Assembly: GCF_024710485.1 (NCBI RefSeq)
Contig: NZ_JANJUQ010000007.1
Location: forward strand, 1-64,000
Reading direction: 5' to 3'
Source of the DNA: Flavobacterium sp.
GTDB lineage: Bacteria > Bacteroidota > Bacteroidia > Flavobacteriales > Flavobacteriaceae
Length of the DNA stretch: 64,000 nt
Under the pieces are notes generated by a model that searched no databases, was not told the origin of the DNA, and was given only the letters and a program-made list of their open reading frames with translations. Positions 1-10,066 of this stretch are shown piece by piece. Numbering within the stretch: the first letter of the stretch is position 1; each line of letters begins with the position of its first letter. Made by a program: the position numbers and the translations under genes.

Positions 1-188
1 TTGATTCCCCATCGCTGACCTACTCCGACACCATTGTCAAAAACAGCCCAGTTTCCGGTTCCTAAAGTCCAGTTAGTGGAAGGAAGTGCATCCGGACCGG
101 TAGTTGATTCGAATCCTTCCACTGCCATTTGAGCATAACCAATAACAGAAAAGAACATCAACAAAATTAGTAATGTAGTTTTTTTCAT
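1..188 (-). CDS. Secreted choice-of-anchor-J-type protein (5' end only)
   Basis: Only the first 62 codons are in the window; the gene runs off the left edge. The start at 188 gives a clear signal peptide (MKKTTLLILLMFFSVIGYAQ). It is followed by a GFESTTGPDALPSTNW-type opening and a tryptophan-rich stretch (NWTLGTGNWAVFDNG), which is how choice-of-anchor-J/MAM-like adhesion domains begin in Flavobacteriia. Such proteins are commonly cell-surface or secreted cargo of the type IX secretion system with a C-terminal sorting domain, but that end is not visible here. Function beyond surface/secreted adhesion type is inferred. A longer reading in another frame covers the same bases and is a shadow. 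Confidence 0.75.
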   Translation of the reverse strand, partial: MKKTTLLILLMFFSVIGYAQMAVEGFESTTGPDALPSTNWTLGTGNWAVFDNGVGVGQRWGI

Positions 189-239
189 GAAATGAAAATT
201 TTAGTTGTTTAATTGAGTTTTTTTTAGAATTTTGAGTTC

Positions 240-273
240 CAAATTTAGTAAAAATTATCAAAAAAATGCCAAA
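240..273 (-). promoter_or_regulatory. Promoter of the left-edge secreted protein
   Basis: On the minus strand TAAATTTG (240-247) matches TAnnTTTG. A TTTG at 270-273 lies 22 bp upstream, giving the Bacteroidota -33/-7 spacing. The predicted start leaves a leader of about 46 nt. Confidence 0.5.
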
Positions 274-353
274 TATATTTTTTTTGAAATAATATTAAAC
301 ATATCGTTATTTTTTCGTAAAATAAATATGCCTAAAGTTTAGATTGATATCAT

Positions 354-361
354 TACTTTTG
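354..361 (+). promoter_or_regulatory. -7 element for hflX
   Basis: TACTTTTG fits TAnnTTTG and lies 17 bp before the hflX start codon. No convincing TTG -33 element is visible upstream. Confidence 0.4.
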
Positions 362-378
362 CTTCTCAATCCTAGACA

Positions 379-1599
379 ATGTTAGAAAAAGAAATTATAA
401 ATTTTGAACGCACTGTTTTGGTAGGAATAGTTACCCAAAACCAAAACGAAGAGAAGCTAAAAGAATATCTTGATGAACTGGAATTCTTAACCTTCACTGC
501 GGGTGGAGAAGTTATCAAGCGATTTTCTCAAAAACTTGAAAAACCTAATCCTAAAACATTTCTCGGAACAGGTAAAATTGAGGAAATCAATGTTTTTATC
601 AAAGAAAACAATATTTCTACCGTCATTTTTGATGACGAATTATCTCCTTCTCAACAAAAAAACCTTTCCAAAATTTTAGATTGTAAAATTCTGGACAGAA
701 CCAATCTGATTTTGGACATTTTTGCGCAAAGAGCCGAAACTTCATACGCCAGAACCCAAGTGGAGTTAGCACAATGCCAATATTTACTACCAAGGTTGTC
801 AGGTATGTGGACACACTTAGAACGCCAAAAAGGAGGAATTGGTTTGAGAGGTCCGGGTGAAACCGAGATTGAAACTGACCGTCGTATTGTTCGGGATAGA
901 ATTGCTTTACTCAAAGAAAAAATCAGAACTATCGACAAACAAATGGCAGTACAAAGAAGTAATCGCGGTGCCATGGTTAGAGTGGCCTTAGTTGGTTACA
1001 CCAATGTGGGCAAATCTACTTTAATGAATGTCATCAGTAAAAGTGAAGTTTTTGTAGAAAACAAATTATTTGCAACACTCGACACAACAGTTCGCAAAGT
1101 AGTAATCAAAAATTTACCCTTTCTTTTATCGGATACTGTTGGATTCATTCGAAAACTACCGACACAACTAATCGAATCTTTCAAAAGTACTTTGGATGAA
1201 GTTCGAGAAGCCGACTTATTATTGCACGTTGTAGACATTTCGCATCCTGATTTTGAAGAACATATTACTTCAGTAAATCAGATATTACAAGACATTAAAA
1301 GCAACGATAAACCAACCATCATGGTTTTCAATAAAATTGACGCTTACAAGCATTTGCAAATTGAAGCCGATGATTTGATTACAGAAAAAACCACCAAGCA
1401 CTATACTTTAGAAGAATGGAAAACCACTTGGATGCACAACGTAGGAGAAAAAAATGCGCTTTTCATTTCAGCAACTAATAAAGAAAATTTCGAGGAATTC
1501 AGGGAAAAAGTATACGAAGCTGTAAGAGAAATTCACATCACAAGATTTCCCTACAACAAGTTTTTATATCCTGACTACAAAGAAGCGGCAGAGGATTAA
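379..1599 (+). CDS. hflX: GTPase HflX
   Basis: A 406-residue P-loop GTPase of the HflX family, which binds the large ribosomal subunit and splits stalled or stressed ribosomes. The N-terminal HflX domain ends in the family signature GPGETEIETDRR (about 158-169). The G domain then follows: G1 GYTNVGKST (206-214), G3 DTVGF (about 252) and G4 NKID (about 318). Length and motif order are those of complete bacterial HflX, so it should be active. It is transcribed alone; the next gene converges on it with a gap of only 7 bp. Identification is firm, the stress role is family knowledge. Confidence 0.96.
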   Translation: MLEKEIINFERTVLVGIVTQNQNEEKLKEYLDELEFLTFTAGGEVIKRFSQKLEKPNPKTFLGTGKIEEINVFIKENNISTVIFDDELSPSQQKNLSKILDCKILDRTNLILDIFAQRAETSYARTQVELAQCQYLLPRLSGMWTHLERQKGGIGLRGPGETEIETDRRIVRDRIALLKEKIRTIDKQMAVQRSNRGAMVRVALVGYTNVGKSTLMNVISKSEVFVENKLFATLDTTVRKVVIKNLPFLLSDTVGFIRKLPTQLIESFKSTLDEVREADLLLHVVDISHPDFEEHITSVNQILQDIKSNDKPTIMVFNKIDAYKHLQIEADDLITEKTTKHYTLEEWKTTWMHNVGEKNALFISATNKENFEEFREKVYEAVREIHITRFPYNKFLYPDYKEAAED

Positions 1600-1606
1600 T
1601 AAAGAC

Positions 1607-2401
1607 CTACTGCAAATAATAGATGTAACCCACATTAAACCAAACATTCCAATCGTTTGCCCTGTTTTCAAGGTAAACCTTAGGATCGGGATTCAAACCG
1701 TCAACCCAATTGGAAAAATAGTATTGAAATCGCAAATCAACCATTAAGTCAGAGAGCTCGGTTAACTTATATCTTGTTCCAACACTTCCTACAATGGACC
1801 ATACCGTACCACCTTGATTTGTAGTGCCTCCGAAATATTTAATCGGTGTTGTTAAAAAATCATCCAAGGTTCCGTCTCCAAGCAAAGAATAAGCTTCCGG
1901 GTCATAAAAACTAAATTGGCCTCCCAAACTGATGAATGGTGCCCAAGCCCCGATAGTTGAGGAAAAATCTCTGATACTCAAAGGAAAATATTCTAATTGC
2001 ATTCCAACGTTAGTTACCGAAGTACTCCCTCTCATTGCTCTTAATTGATTAGCAAACAACGAAGTTTTGTCTGGATCAACCCAACGACCAAAATGCTGTA
2101 GTTCCGTTTTATTATACGATAGCTCACTTCTCAATTTAAAATGGTCATTAAAATATGTCTCGGGTGTATAACAATTACACTCAGCGCGATAAGAAAAATT
2201 CAAGTAATGTATCAATCCTATACCGTAACCAGTATTTCCGGCATTGGTAGCAAAATTACGCCGCTCACCGTAATCTGACTGAAAAGCAACAGGACCAACT
2301 ATAACCCCAACCTCGTGTGAAAACCCAAATTGGGCTACCGCGTTTTTTGAAAATGCAAACAGTAAGAGAACAGTTACAATGATTTTTTTGGGCATTTGCA
2401 T
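1607..2401 (-). CDS. THC0290_0291-type outer-membrane/secreted protein
   Basis: A protein of about 264 residues with a signal peptide (MPKKIIVTVLLLFAFSKNAVAQ), then many short amphipathic, aromatic-rich strands ending in GYIYYLQ. That is what an outer-membrane beta-barrel looks like. It resembles the uncharacterised flavobacterial family labelled THC0290_0291, from memory of similar proteins. The reading frame opens upstream to 2446, but a TATATTTG promoter element at 2423-2430 sits inside that extension, so the start must be 2401 or 2395. The reverse-strand gdhA is its divergent neighbour. No catalytic motif was seen; function is unknown. Confidence 0.7.
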   Translation of the reverse strand: MQMPKKIIVTVLLLFAFSKNAVAQFGFSHEVGVIVGPVAFQSDYGERRNFATNAGNTGYGIGLIHYLNFSYRAECNCYTPETYFNDHFKLRSELSYNKTELQHFGRWVDPDKTSLFANQLRAMRGSTSVTNVGMQLEYFPLSIRDFSSTIGAWAPFISLGGQFSFYDPEAYSLLGDGTLDDFLTTPIKYFGGTTNQGGTVWSIVGSVGTRYKLTELSDLMVDLRFQYYFSNWVDGLNPDPKVYLENRANDWNVWFNVGYIYYLQ

Positions 2402-2422
2402 ACTAATAAGTTCAATTCTCGA

Positions 2423-2430
2423 CAAATATA
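2423..2430 (-). promoter_or_regulatory. -7 element deciding the start at 2401
   Basis: TATATTTG on the minus strand, about 21 bp upstream of the ATG at 2401. Transcription from it would begin downstream of the alternative ATG at 2446 and so excludes that start. Confidence 0.5.
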
Positions 2431-2600
2431 TAAAAACATCATTCACTTATAAAATAAAATAAAAATTTGTTGGTTTATATAAGAAAAAAGCAAAAAAATT
2501 AACATCAGTATTTAATAGTAATTCGATTCAGACACATCAAAAACAAGTCCGAGAGCCTTGAGAATTTTCAAATAATCACCCCCTTTTTTTCAATAAAACG

Positions 2601-2608
2601 TATATTTG
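2601..2608 (+). promoter_or_regulatory. -7 element for gdhA
   Basis: TATATTTG matches TAnnTTTG. The predicted leader before the gdhA ATG is about 42 nt. A T-rich stretch lies at the -33 position but has no clean TTG. Confidence 0.45.
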
Positions 2609-2642
2609 TCGGAGTTTTCAAAAAACTCTTTTTTAAAATTAA

Positions 2643-3998
<1,356 letters not shown>

Positions 3999-4023
3999 AC
4001 CAAATAAAACCAACCAAAAAACA

Positions 4024-4055
4024 AAAAGTGCCTCCGGAAACGGAGGCTTTTTTAT
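4024..4055 (+). terminator. Rho-independent terminator of gdhA
   Basis: Perfect 7-bp stem GCCTCCG/CGGAGGC closed by a GAAA tetraloop, preceded by an A-tract and followed by seven T. Confidence 0.9.
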
Positions 4056-4094
4056 TGAATTGAAATACCAAAGCAATATTTTTTACGTTTATAC

Positions 4095-4102
4095 TATATT
4101 TG
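4095..4102 (+). promoter_or_regulatory. -7 element for porZ
   Basis: TATATTTG 17 bp before the ATG at 4120. It lies after the gdhA terminator and supports a start at 4120 rather than at any upstream codon. Confidence 0.5.
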
Positions 4103-4119
4103 TGTCAAATTGCTATCCC

Positions 4120-6396
4120 ATGAAGAAATGCCTTTTTTACTTTTTGCTCTTCGCATTCCAATGGAATTGGTCACAACAAAACCAAAATTGGAAAGGCTAT
4201 TTTTCATATAACCAAATCAAAGACCTATCCGAATCAGCAACCAAAGTTTATGTGGCTTCTGAAAACGCTCTTTTTACAAAGAACATAGTATCTAACGACA
4301 TCCAAACCATCAACACTATAGATGGATTATCCGGACAAACAATCTCTGCACTATATCATAGCGACGCATTCCAAAAAACAATAGTAGGTTACGAAAATGG
4401 GTTGCTGATTGTCATCAACGACATCGACGGAAGCATGCTAAACGTAGTAGACATCATCAACAAAAATATTCCGGCCAACATCAAAAAAGTCAATCATTTT
4501 ACCGAACATGAGGGTGTTTTATACATTTCCTGTGACTTTGGCGTAGTACAATATAAATTAGCAACGCTCGAATTTGGCGACACTTATTTCATCGGTCCCA
4601 ACGGTCAGGAAATCAAAATTTATCAAACTACTGTTTTTAACGGTGAAATATACGCCGTATCACAACTGTATGGTATTCGCAAAGCTAATCTGTCAAACCC
4701 TAATTTAGTTGATTTTGCGCAATGGAGCCTTTATGATGGTGGTTTTTGGTATGGCCTTGTCAATTTCAACAACCAGCTAATAGGCTATAATGCCAACAAT
4801 AAAATTTATAAATACAATGGTTTTTACTTTGAAGAATTGGCTTCACCCAATCAGGCTTCCAGAGATTTCAGAGCCACAAACCAATATACTATTGCGACCT
4901 CATCGGACCATGTTTATATTTTTAATACAGCTCTCAATACAGTTGCCCATATACAAAGCAATCAAATAACCACAACACCTGTAACATTTACCGCTGCTAC
5001 AGTTATCAATGATATCATATACATAGGCACAGACGAAAACGGAATTTTAACTGCTCCTTTAAGCGCTCCCGCCAACCTCGAATTCATCATGCCAGACGGC
5101 CCTGCAAAAAATAACATTATAGCCATTAAAAGTGCATCTGCCAATTTATGGGCGGTTTATGGTGAATACGACATCTTTTACAATCCGTTTCCTTTAAATG
5201 AAGAAGGCATCAGTAAAAAAGGCGAAACCGGCTGGTCTTTCATTCCCTTTTCTGAGGTGTTCGGGGCCAATGATTTATCTAAAATCACTGTAAATCCTAA
5301 TAACGAGTCCCAAGTATTCATTAGTTCTTTTCACAAAGGATTACTGAAATTGGAAAATGATATTCCCACCGTTTTGTGGGACCACAACAATAGCGGTTTA
5401 GAATCATTAGGAACCGGCGCAGATACCAGTGTAAGGATTAACGGCACTGCTTTTGACCGAAACGGAAATCTTTGGGTAACCAACAGCCGAATCAAAAACG
5501 GCTTGAAAGTACTCCGATCAAGCGGACAATGGCAGTCGTATAATATGGAAAACATCTTAGACAACTTCGGCGAAGCCAATTTCAACAAAATTGTTATCGA
5601 TAGATCTGGAACCAAATGGATAGCTTCTTATCTCGACGGTGTGATTGCCTTTAATGAGTCTGTAAACGAATTCAAAAAAATCACAGAAGGTCCTGACAAC
5701 GGAAACCTACCTTCCAAAGACGTTAGAGCCATTGCAATCGACAATCGAAACCAAGTTTGGATTGGCACCAACAAAGGACTTAGGGTATTATCCAGCACCG
5801 GAAGTTATAATGGCACAGAGCAAATGCGAGCCAACGCTATTATCATTTTAGAAGACGGTTTGGCCCAAGAACTTTTATTCGAGCAATTCATCACCGACAT
5901 TGAAGTCAACGGCTCCAACGAAAAATGGATTGGTACCGCCGATTCCGGGGCTTTTCTTTTTTCTCCAAACGGACAAGAAACTATTTATCATTTTACTAAA
6001 GACAATTCGCCTTTACCCAGCAACGTGATTAACGACATTGACATCAATGCCGAAACCGGAGAAATTTTCTTTGCAACGGATAAAGGTATGGTGTCGTTTC
6101 AAGGCACCGCAACCAAACCGGCCGATAGTTTAAAAGACGTTTATGTCTATCCTAATCCGGTACGCCCGGAATTTGTTGGAACCGTTAAAGTGGCCGGATT
6201 AACTTCCGGAGCTAATATCAAAATCACCGATATCGAGGGCAATTTGGTTTACGAAACCACTTCAACCGGTGGTACCATCGAATGGGATACAACTGCTTTC
6301 GGCAAATACAAAGTGGCTTCCGGCGTTTACATGATTTTCATCGCCGCCGAAGATGCAGCGGAAACCACTGTAAAAAAAGTAATGATAATCAGATAA
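4120..6396 (+). CDS. porZ: Type IX secretion system component PorZ
   Basis: A 758-residue exported protein. After the signal peptide (MKKCLFYFLLFAFQWNWSQ) come two blocks of beta-propeller repeats (two-component-regulator-type propeller blades such as WIGTNKGLRVL and GTKWIASYLDGVIAF). A C-terminal T9SS-type sorting domain begins at VYVYPNPVRPEF and ends in KKVMIIR. This architecture is that of PorZ, part of the PorU-PorV-PorQ-PorZ attachment complex on the cell surface; in Porphyromonas PorZ binds anionic LPS for the PorU sortase. The frame is open upstream to 3991, but the promoter and signal peptide fix the start at 4120. Only 6 bp separate it from the next gene, so they are probably co-transcribed. 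Confidence 0.88.
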   Translation: MKKCLFYFLLFAFQWNWSQQNQNWKGYFSYNQIKDLSESATKVYVASENALFTKNIVSNDIQTINTIDGLSGQTISALYHSDAFQKTIVGYENGLLIVINDIDGSMLNVVDIINKNIPANIKKVNHFTEHEGVLYISCDFGVVQYKLATLEFGDTYFIGPNGQEIKIYQTTVFNGEIYAVSQLYGIRKANLSNPNLVDFAQWSLYDGGFWYGLVNFNNQLIGYNANNKIYKYNGFYFEELASPNQASRDFRATNQYTIATSSDHVYIFNTALNTVAHIQSNQITTTPVTFTAATVINDIIYIGTDENGILTAPLSAPANLEFIMPDGPAKNNIIAIKSASANLWAVYGEYDIFYNPFPLNEEGISKKGETGWSFIPFSEVFGANDLSKITVNPNNESQVFISSFHKGLLKLENDIPTVLWDHNNSGLESLGTGADTSVRINGTAFDRNGNLWVTNSRIKNGLKVLRSSGQWQSYNMENILDNFGEANFNKIVIDRSGTKWIASYLDGVIAFNESVNEFKKITEGPDNGNLPSKDVRAIAIDNRNQVWIGTNKGLRVLSSTGSYNGTEQMRANAIIILEDGLAQELLFEQFITDIEVNGSNEKWIGTADSGAFLFSPNGQETIYHFTKDNSPLPSNVINDIDINAETGEIFFATDKGMVSFQGTATKPADSLKDVYVYPNPVRPEFVGTVKVAGLTSGANIKITDIEGNLVYETTSTGGTIEWDTTAFGKYKVASGVYMIFIAAEDAAETTVKKVMIIR

Positions 6397-6402
6397 ATTA
6401 TT

Positions 6403-7932
6403 TTGAAGAAAGCATTAATTATTGGTGGCGGACCCGCCGGCCTAACGGCAGCTTACGAGTTGTTAAAACACACAGACATTCAACCTGTTGTAGTAGAAGC
6501 GACCGATTTATGGGGCGGAATTTCCAGAACAGAAAATCACAACGGAAACCGTATTGATATAGGCGGCCATAGGTTTTTTTCAAAATCAGATGTCGTAATG
6601 CAATGGTGGCAAGAGATCCTTCCTATTCATTCCGCTGATAACACCATACAAATCTCCTATCAAAATCAACATTCCACAATTAAGATCAATCAAAACAAAG
6701 ATGATTTAGAGGATGTTTTCCTGGTAAGAAAGAGAATCTCTAGGATTTTCTACCAAAAATGTTTTTATGACTATCCCATTAGATTGAGTTTTCAAACAAT
6801 CCGACAATTGGGATTTAAAAATGTTACTTTAATAATTCTGAGTTATCTTAAAAGTGTATTATTTCCTATCAAGAATGAAAAATCACTCGAGGATTTTTTT
6901 ATAAACAGATTTGGAAATCGCTTGTATAAAACGTTTTTTAAAGACTACACCGAAAAAGTTTGGGGCATCTCGTGTAAAGAAATCAGTTCTGAATGGGGAG
7001 CACAAAGAATCAAAGGCCTTTCTATCACAAAGACAATCGTTGACATTATAAAAAAACCTTTCAGAAAAAAGGATATAAACCAAAAAAATACAGAAACTTC
7101 ATTAATTGAATATTTTTTATATCCTAAATACGGGCCGGGTCAACTATGGACAAAGGTAGCGGGGCTGATAGAACAAAAAGGCGGTGTTCTTTACAAAAAC
7201 AGTAGGGTTATTCAACTTAATGGCAATGGAAATTTAACTTCTGCGGTAATAACAACCAAAAATGAAAAGGCAGAAACCATCGAATTTGACTACTGCATTT
7301 CAACTATGCCTGTAAAAGATTTGTTTAATGCTTTTTCATTCGAAATCCTATCTGAAACTAAATATATCGCTGATAACCTGATTTACAGGGATTTTATAAC
7401 CATCGGGATTTTGTTAAACGAGACAAAAATTAAACTCGACGACAATTGGATTTATATTCAGGAAAACTATGTGAAAGTCGGAAGAATACAAGTATTCAAC
7501 AATTGGAGTCCATACTTGGTTAAAGAGGCCAATACCACTTGGCTGGGATTAGAATACTTTTGTAATGAAAGTGATGGCATTTGGGAACTCGAAGACAAAC
7601 AACTAATAGACTTGGCTACTCAGGAATTAGTCAAATTGGGTTTTATAGAATCTCAGAAAAACGTTTTAGATGCCGTTGCCATAAAAGTACCCAAAACATA
7701 CCCCGCTTATTTTGGCGCTTACTCTGAATTTTTCAAGGTTAAAGCATTTACAGACACCATCCCTAATTTATTTTTGGTTGGCCGAAACGGAATGCATAAA
7801 TACAACAATCAAGACCATTCTATGCTAACAGCAATGCAAGCTGTTCAAAACATCAAAAAAGGCATTACCTCCAAAGAAAACATTTGGGCCATCAATACAG
7901 AAGAAGAATATCATGAAGAGAAGAAAAGATAA
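6403..7932 (+). CDS. FAD-dependent oxidoreductase, UDP-galactopyranose-mutase/amine-oxidase-like
   Basis: A 509-residue flavoprotein. An N-terminal Rossmann dinucleotide motif [14 protein letters not shown] (from about residue 8) is followed by [16 protein letters not shown], a signature shared with UDP-galactopyranose-mutase-like and protoporphyrinogen-oxidase-like enzymes. A C-terminal FAD contact [16 protein letters not shown] completes the fold. Members often sit in polysaccharide loci, but the substrate here is unknown. The start codon is TTG: an in-frame stop (6394-6396, the porZ stop) lies two codons upstream and the FAD motif starts at residue 8, leaving no ATG option. It overlaps the next gene by 20 bp, suggesting translational coupling. 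Confidence 0.78.
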   Translation: MKKALIIGGGPAGLTAAYELLKHTDIQPVVVEATDLWGGISRTENHNGNRIDIGGHRFFSKSDVVMQWWQEILPIHSADNTIQISYQNQHSTIKINQNKDDLEDVFLVRKRISRIFYQKCFYDYPIRLSFQTIRQLGFKNVTLIILSYLKSVLFPIKNEKSLEDFFINRFGNRLYKTFFKDYTEKVWGISCKEISSEWGAQRIKGLSITKTIVDIIKKPFRKKDINQKNTETSLIEYFLYPKYGPGQLWTKVAGLIEQKGGVLYKNSRVIQLNGNGNLTSAVITTKNEKAETIEFDYCISTMPVKDLFNAFSFEILSETKYIADNLIYRDFITIGILLNETKIKLDDNWIYIQENYVKVGRIQVFNNWSPYLVKEANTTWLGLEYFCNESDGIWELEDKQLIDLATQELVKLGFIESQKNVLDAVAIKVPKTYPAYFGAYSEFFKVKAFTDTIPNLFLVGRNGMHKYNNQDHSMLTAMQAVQNIKKGITSKENIWAINTEEEYHEEKKR

Positions 7933-9178
7933 TTCTTTATGGGCAGATAAAACAGTAGTATCATTACTTTTTTTCTACTTAGTTATACTTGTATTCAGGG
8001 TAATGAGTGGCAATTTCTATCTGAGCGATTCTCATGAGTACGTTGAAGTTGCCAAGTACCTGTTAGAAGGCAATTACTTCTCTGTAAATGATCCGGTAAT
8101 CAGCAAAAGACCTTTGATTTATCCTCTTTTTTTATCATTAACAATTACACTGAGTCCTTACATTATCATTTTTTTCCAATCTATACTGCTGTGTTTTACC
8201 TTTCACTTATTCTTTAAAATCCTTGATTTTTACAAGATTAAAAAACAATCTGCTTTAATTTTAATCGTTTTAACGCCTTCAGTTTTTATTTATTCACAAC
8301 TGATAATGTCTGAATTGGTTGTGCTGTTTTTGGTAACCTTACTGTTTTACCTGTACACCGTACATTTCAGCTGGAAAACCATCAAATATGCGCAACTCAT
8401 AATCCTACTATTAGCATTTACAAAACCTGTTTTCTATCCCTTTGTATTTGTAAACTTCGTTGTAATGTTGTTTTACTATTTTAAGGTAAAACGATTTAAC
8501 TTTTGGGTTTTATTACCAATTATTACAGTGTTGCTTTATTCCAATTATAACCTAAACAGATTTGGTTATAGACACTTTTCATCAATGGAAAACACTAACC
8601 TTATTCATTATAATTTGTACTACTTTAAAGCCTACAACCAATCTAAAAAAGAGGCAGACGATTGGCTTTCACAAGTTACTCAATCAATAAAAACAGAAAA
8701 TCCACTACAAAAAGACCATGCCCTCCGAAAAATAGCTTTAGAAGAAATTTCTACCCATTTTTTTCCATACACCTTATACCATTTAGGAACCGGTGTTAGA
8801 GGTATATTCGACCCCGGAAGGTTTGATTTAATGACTTTCGTTGGCCAAGAAGATGGAAATCAAGGCTTTTTGGAAGTTGTAAACGGCAACAAATCCATTT
8901 TTTCGCTGTTTAAAGATAAGTCGTTGCTTTTTATCTATTTACTACTGATTCCAATCCTGCTGGTATTAATTTTTAAATGGATGTACTTTTTCAAGTTTTA
9001 CTCCAAAAAAGGAAGAAGTTTCTCAGAGTACTTTTTTCTGGTTTTTATTATTTACTATGTTTTGGCAACAGGCCCGGTTAATTGTTCGCGCTACATGATG
9101 CCGCTACAATTAATCCTGATTACTTTTGCATTAGTTTCTGTCAGGGAAAATAGAATTAAAAATGCTAGTCAAAACTAA
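7913..9178 (+). CDS. Polytopic GT-C-like membrane protein
   Basis: A 421-residue inner-membrane protein with about ten hydrophobic segments. A short acidic loop after the first membrane span ([18 protein letters not shown], about residues 37-54) resembles the catalytic first loop of GT-C/GT39-type glycosyltransferases that use lipid-linked sugars. A large polar loop between about residues 220 and 305 would lie outside. No family can be named with certainty. It overlaps the upstream flavin oxidoreductase by 20 bp and the downstream recO by 17 bp, so the three are almost certainly on one transcript. A role in cell-surface glycan assembly is inferred from fold and context only. Confidence 0.55.
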   Translation: MKRRKDNSLWADKTVVSLLFFYLVILVFRVMSGNFYLSDSHEYVEVAKYLLEGNYFSVNDPVISKRPLIYPLFLSLTITLSPYIIIFFQSILLCFTFHLFFKILDFYKIKKQSALILIVLTPSVFIYSQLIMSELVVLFLVTLLFYLYTVHFSWKTIKYAQLIILLLAFTKPVFYPFVFVNFVVMLFYYFKVKRFNFWVLLPIITVLLYSNYNLNRFGYRHFSSMENTNLIHYNLYYFKAYNQSKKEADDWLSQVTQSIKTENPLQKDHALRKIALEEISTHFFPYTLYHLGTGVRGIFDPGRFDLMTFVGQEDGNQGFLEVVNGNKSIFSLFKDKSLLFIYLLLIPILLVLIFKWMYFFKFYSKKGRSFSEYFFLVFIIYYVLATGPVNCSRYMMPLQLILITFALVSVRENRIKNASQN

Positions 9179-9875
9179 AGCCATTGTCATTTCTTCGCTA
9201 AAATATCAGGAAAAAAGCCTGATTGTTAAATGCTTAACGCAAAGTGATGGTTTAAAAAGCTATTTTGTGCCGAATGCTTTCTCAGCCAAAAAATCGAACC
9301 AAAAAATCGCCTACTTTCAGCCGTTAACGCTACTCGAAATCGAAGCCAATCACAAAAACAAAGGCACTTTAGAGCATTTCAAAGAAATCAAACTGGCGCA
9401 CGCTTTCCAAACTATCAACACCGACATCATTAAAAGCACTATAGTTATTTTTCTCTCCGAAATGCTCCACCACAGCATACACGAAGAAGAAAAAAACGAC
9501 CGCTTGTTCACCTTTTTGGAAACGGCCTTACTTTGGCTCGATACGCATGAAGAAACGTCTAATTTCCACCTAATATTGTTGCTGGAAATCACCAAATTCA
9601 TGGGCTTTTATCCTGATACTTCCGAAATAGATTATCCCTTTTTTGAAGTGAAAGAAGGCTATTTTTCTCCATTTTTAACTTTGGGCTGCTTATCGGAAAA
9701 CGAAACCCGTTTGTTCAAAAAACTAATCGACTTAAAATTCGACAGCTCGCAAAAAGTCTTCAACGGTAGCGAACGACAACTTTTGCTCAAAATACTATTG
9801 GATTACTATACTTTTCATCTGGTTGGCTTCAAAAAACCCAAATCGCTGGAAGTTTTAAAAGAGGTTTTCGCTTAA
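9162..9875 (+). CDS. recO: DNA repair protein RecO
   Basis: A 237-residue RecO, the annealing mediator of the RecFOR pathway that loads RecA on SSB-coated gaps. The N-terminal OB-fold opens with [27 protein letters not shown], typical of the family, and a helical C-terminal part follows. The zinc-binding cysteines of some RecO proteins are absent, as in other Bacteroidota. It overlaps the upstream membrane-protein gene by 17 bp. Confidence 0.88.
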   Translation: MLVKTKAIVISSLKYQEKSLIVKCLTQSDGLKSYFVPNAFSAKKSNQKIAYFQPLTLLEIEANHKNKGTLEHFKEIKLAHAFQTINTDIIKSTIVIFLSEMLHHSIHEEEKNDRLFTFLETALLWLDTHEETSNFHLILLLEITKFMGFYPDTSEIDYPFFEVKEGYFSPFLTLGCLSENETRLFKKLIDLKFDSSQKVFNGSERQLLLKILLDYYTFHLVGFKKPKSLEVLKEVFA

Positions 9876-9883
9876 AATTTTAT

Positions 9884-9990
9884 GGGCGTTTCCCTCCGGG
9901 CCGCGCTTTCCACTGCAATCTTTTTTAAAGACCATCCACTTATTCAATGGAAAATCACCAAAAAAAGGATTTCCGTTGCAATCGCTAACG
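9884..9990. repeat. Dispersed two-armed intergenic repeat, copy A
   Basis: The left arm reads GGGCGTTTCCCTCC then CTTTCCACTGCAATCTTTT; the right arm reads AAAAAGGATTTCCGTTGCAATCG. Between the arms is a 40-bp non-conserved spacer holding CCACTTATTCAATGG. The same arms recur at 24911 and 46946, always between genes. It contains no coding potential. Confidence 0.65.
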
Positions 9991-10066
9991 CAAAAACTCC
10001 TGTCTCATAACCCATAACTCACAACTATTTATTACTTTCGCAAACTGATTTAAGAAAACGATAAAA

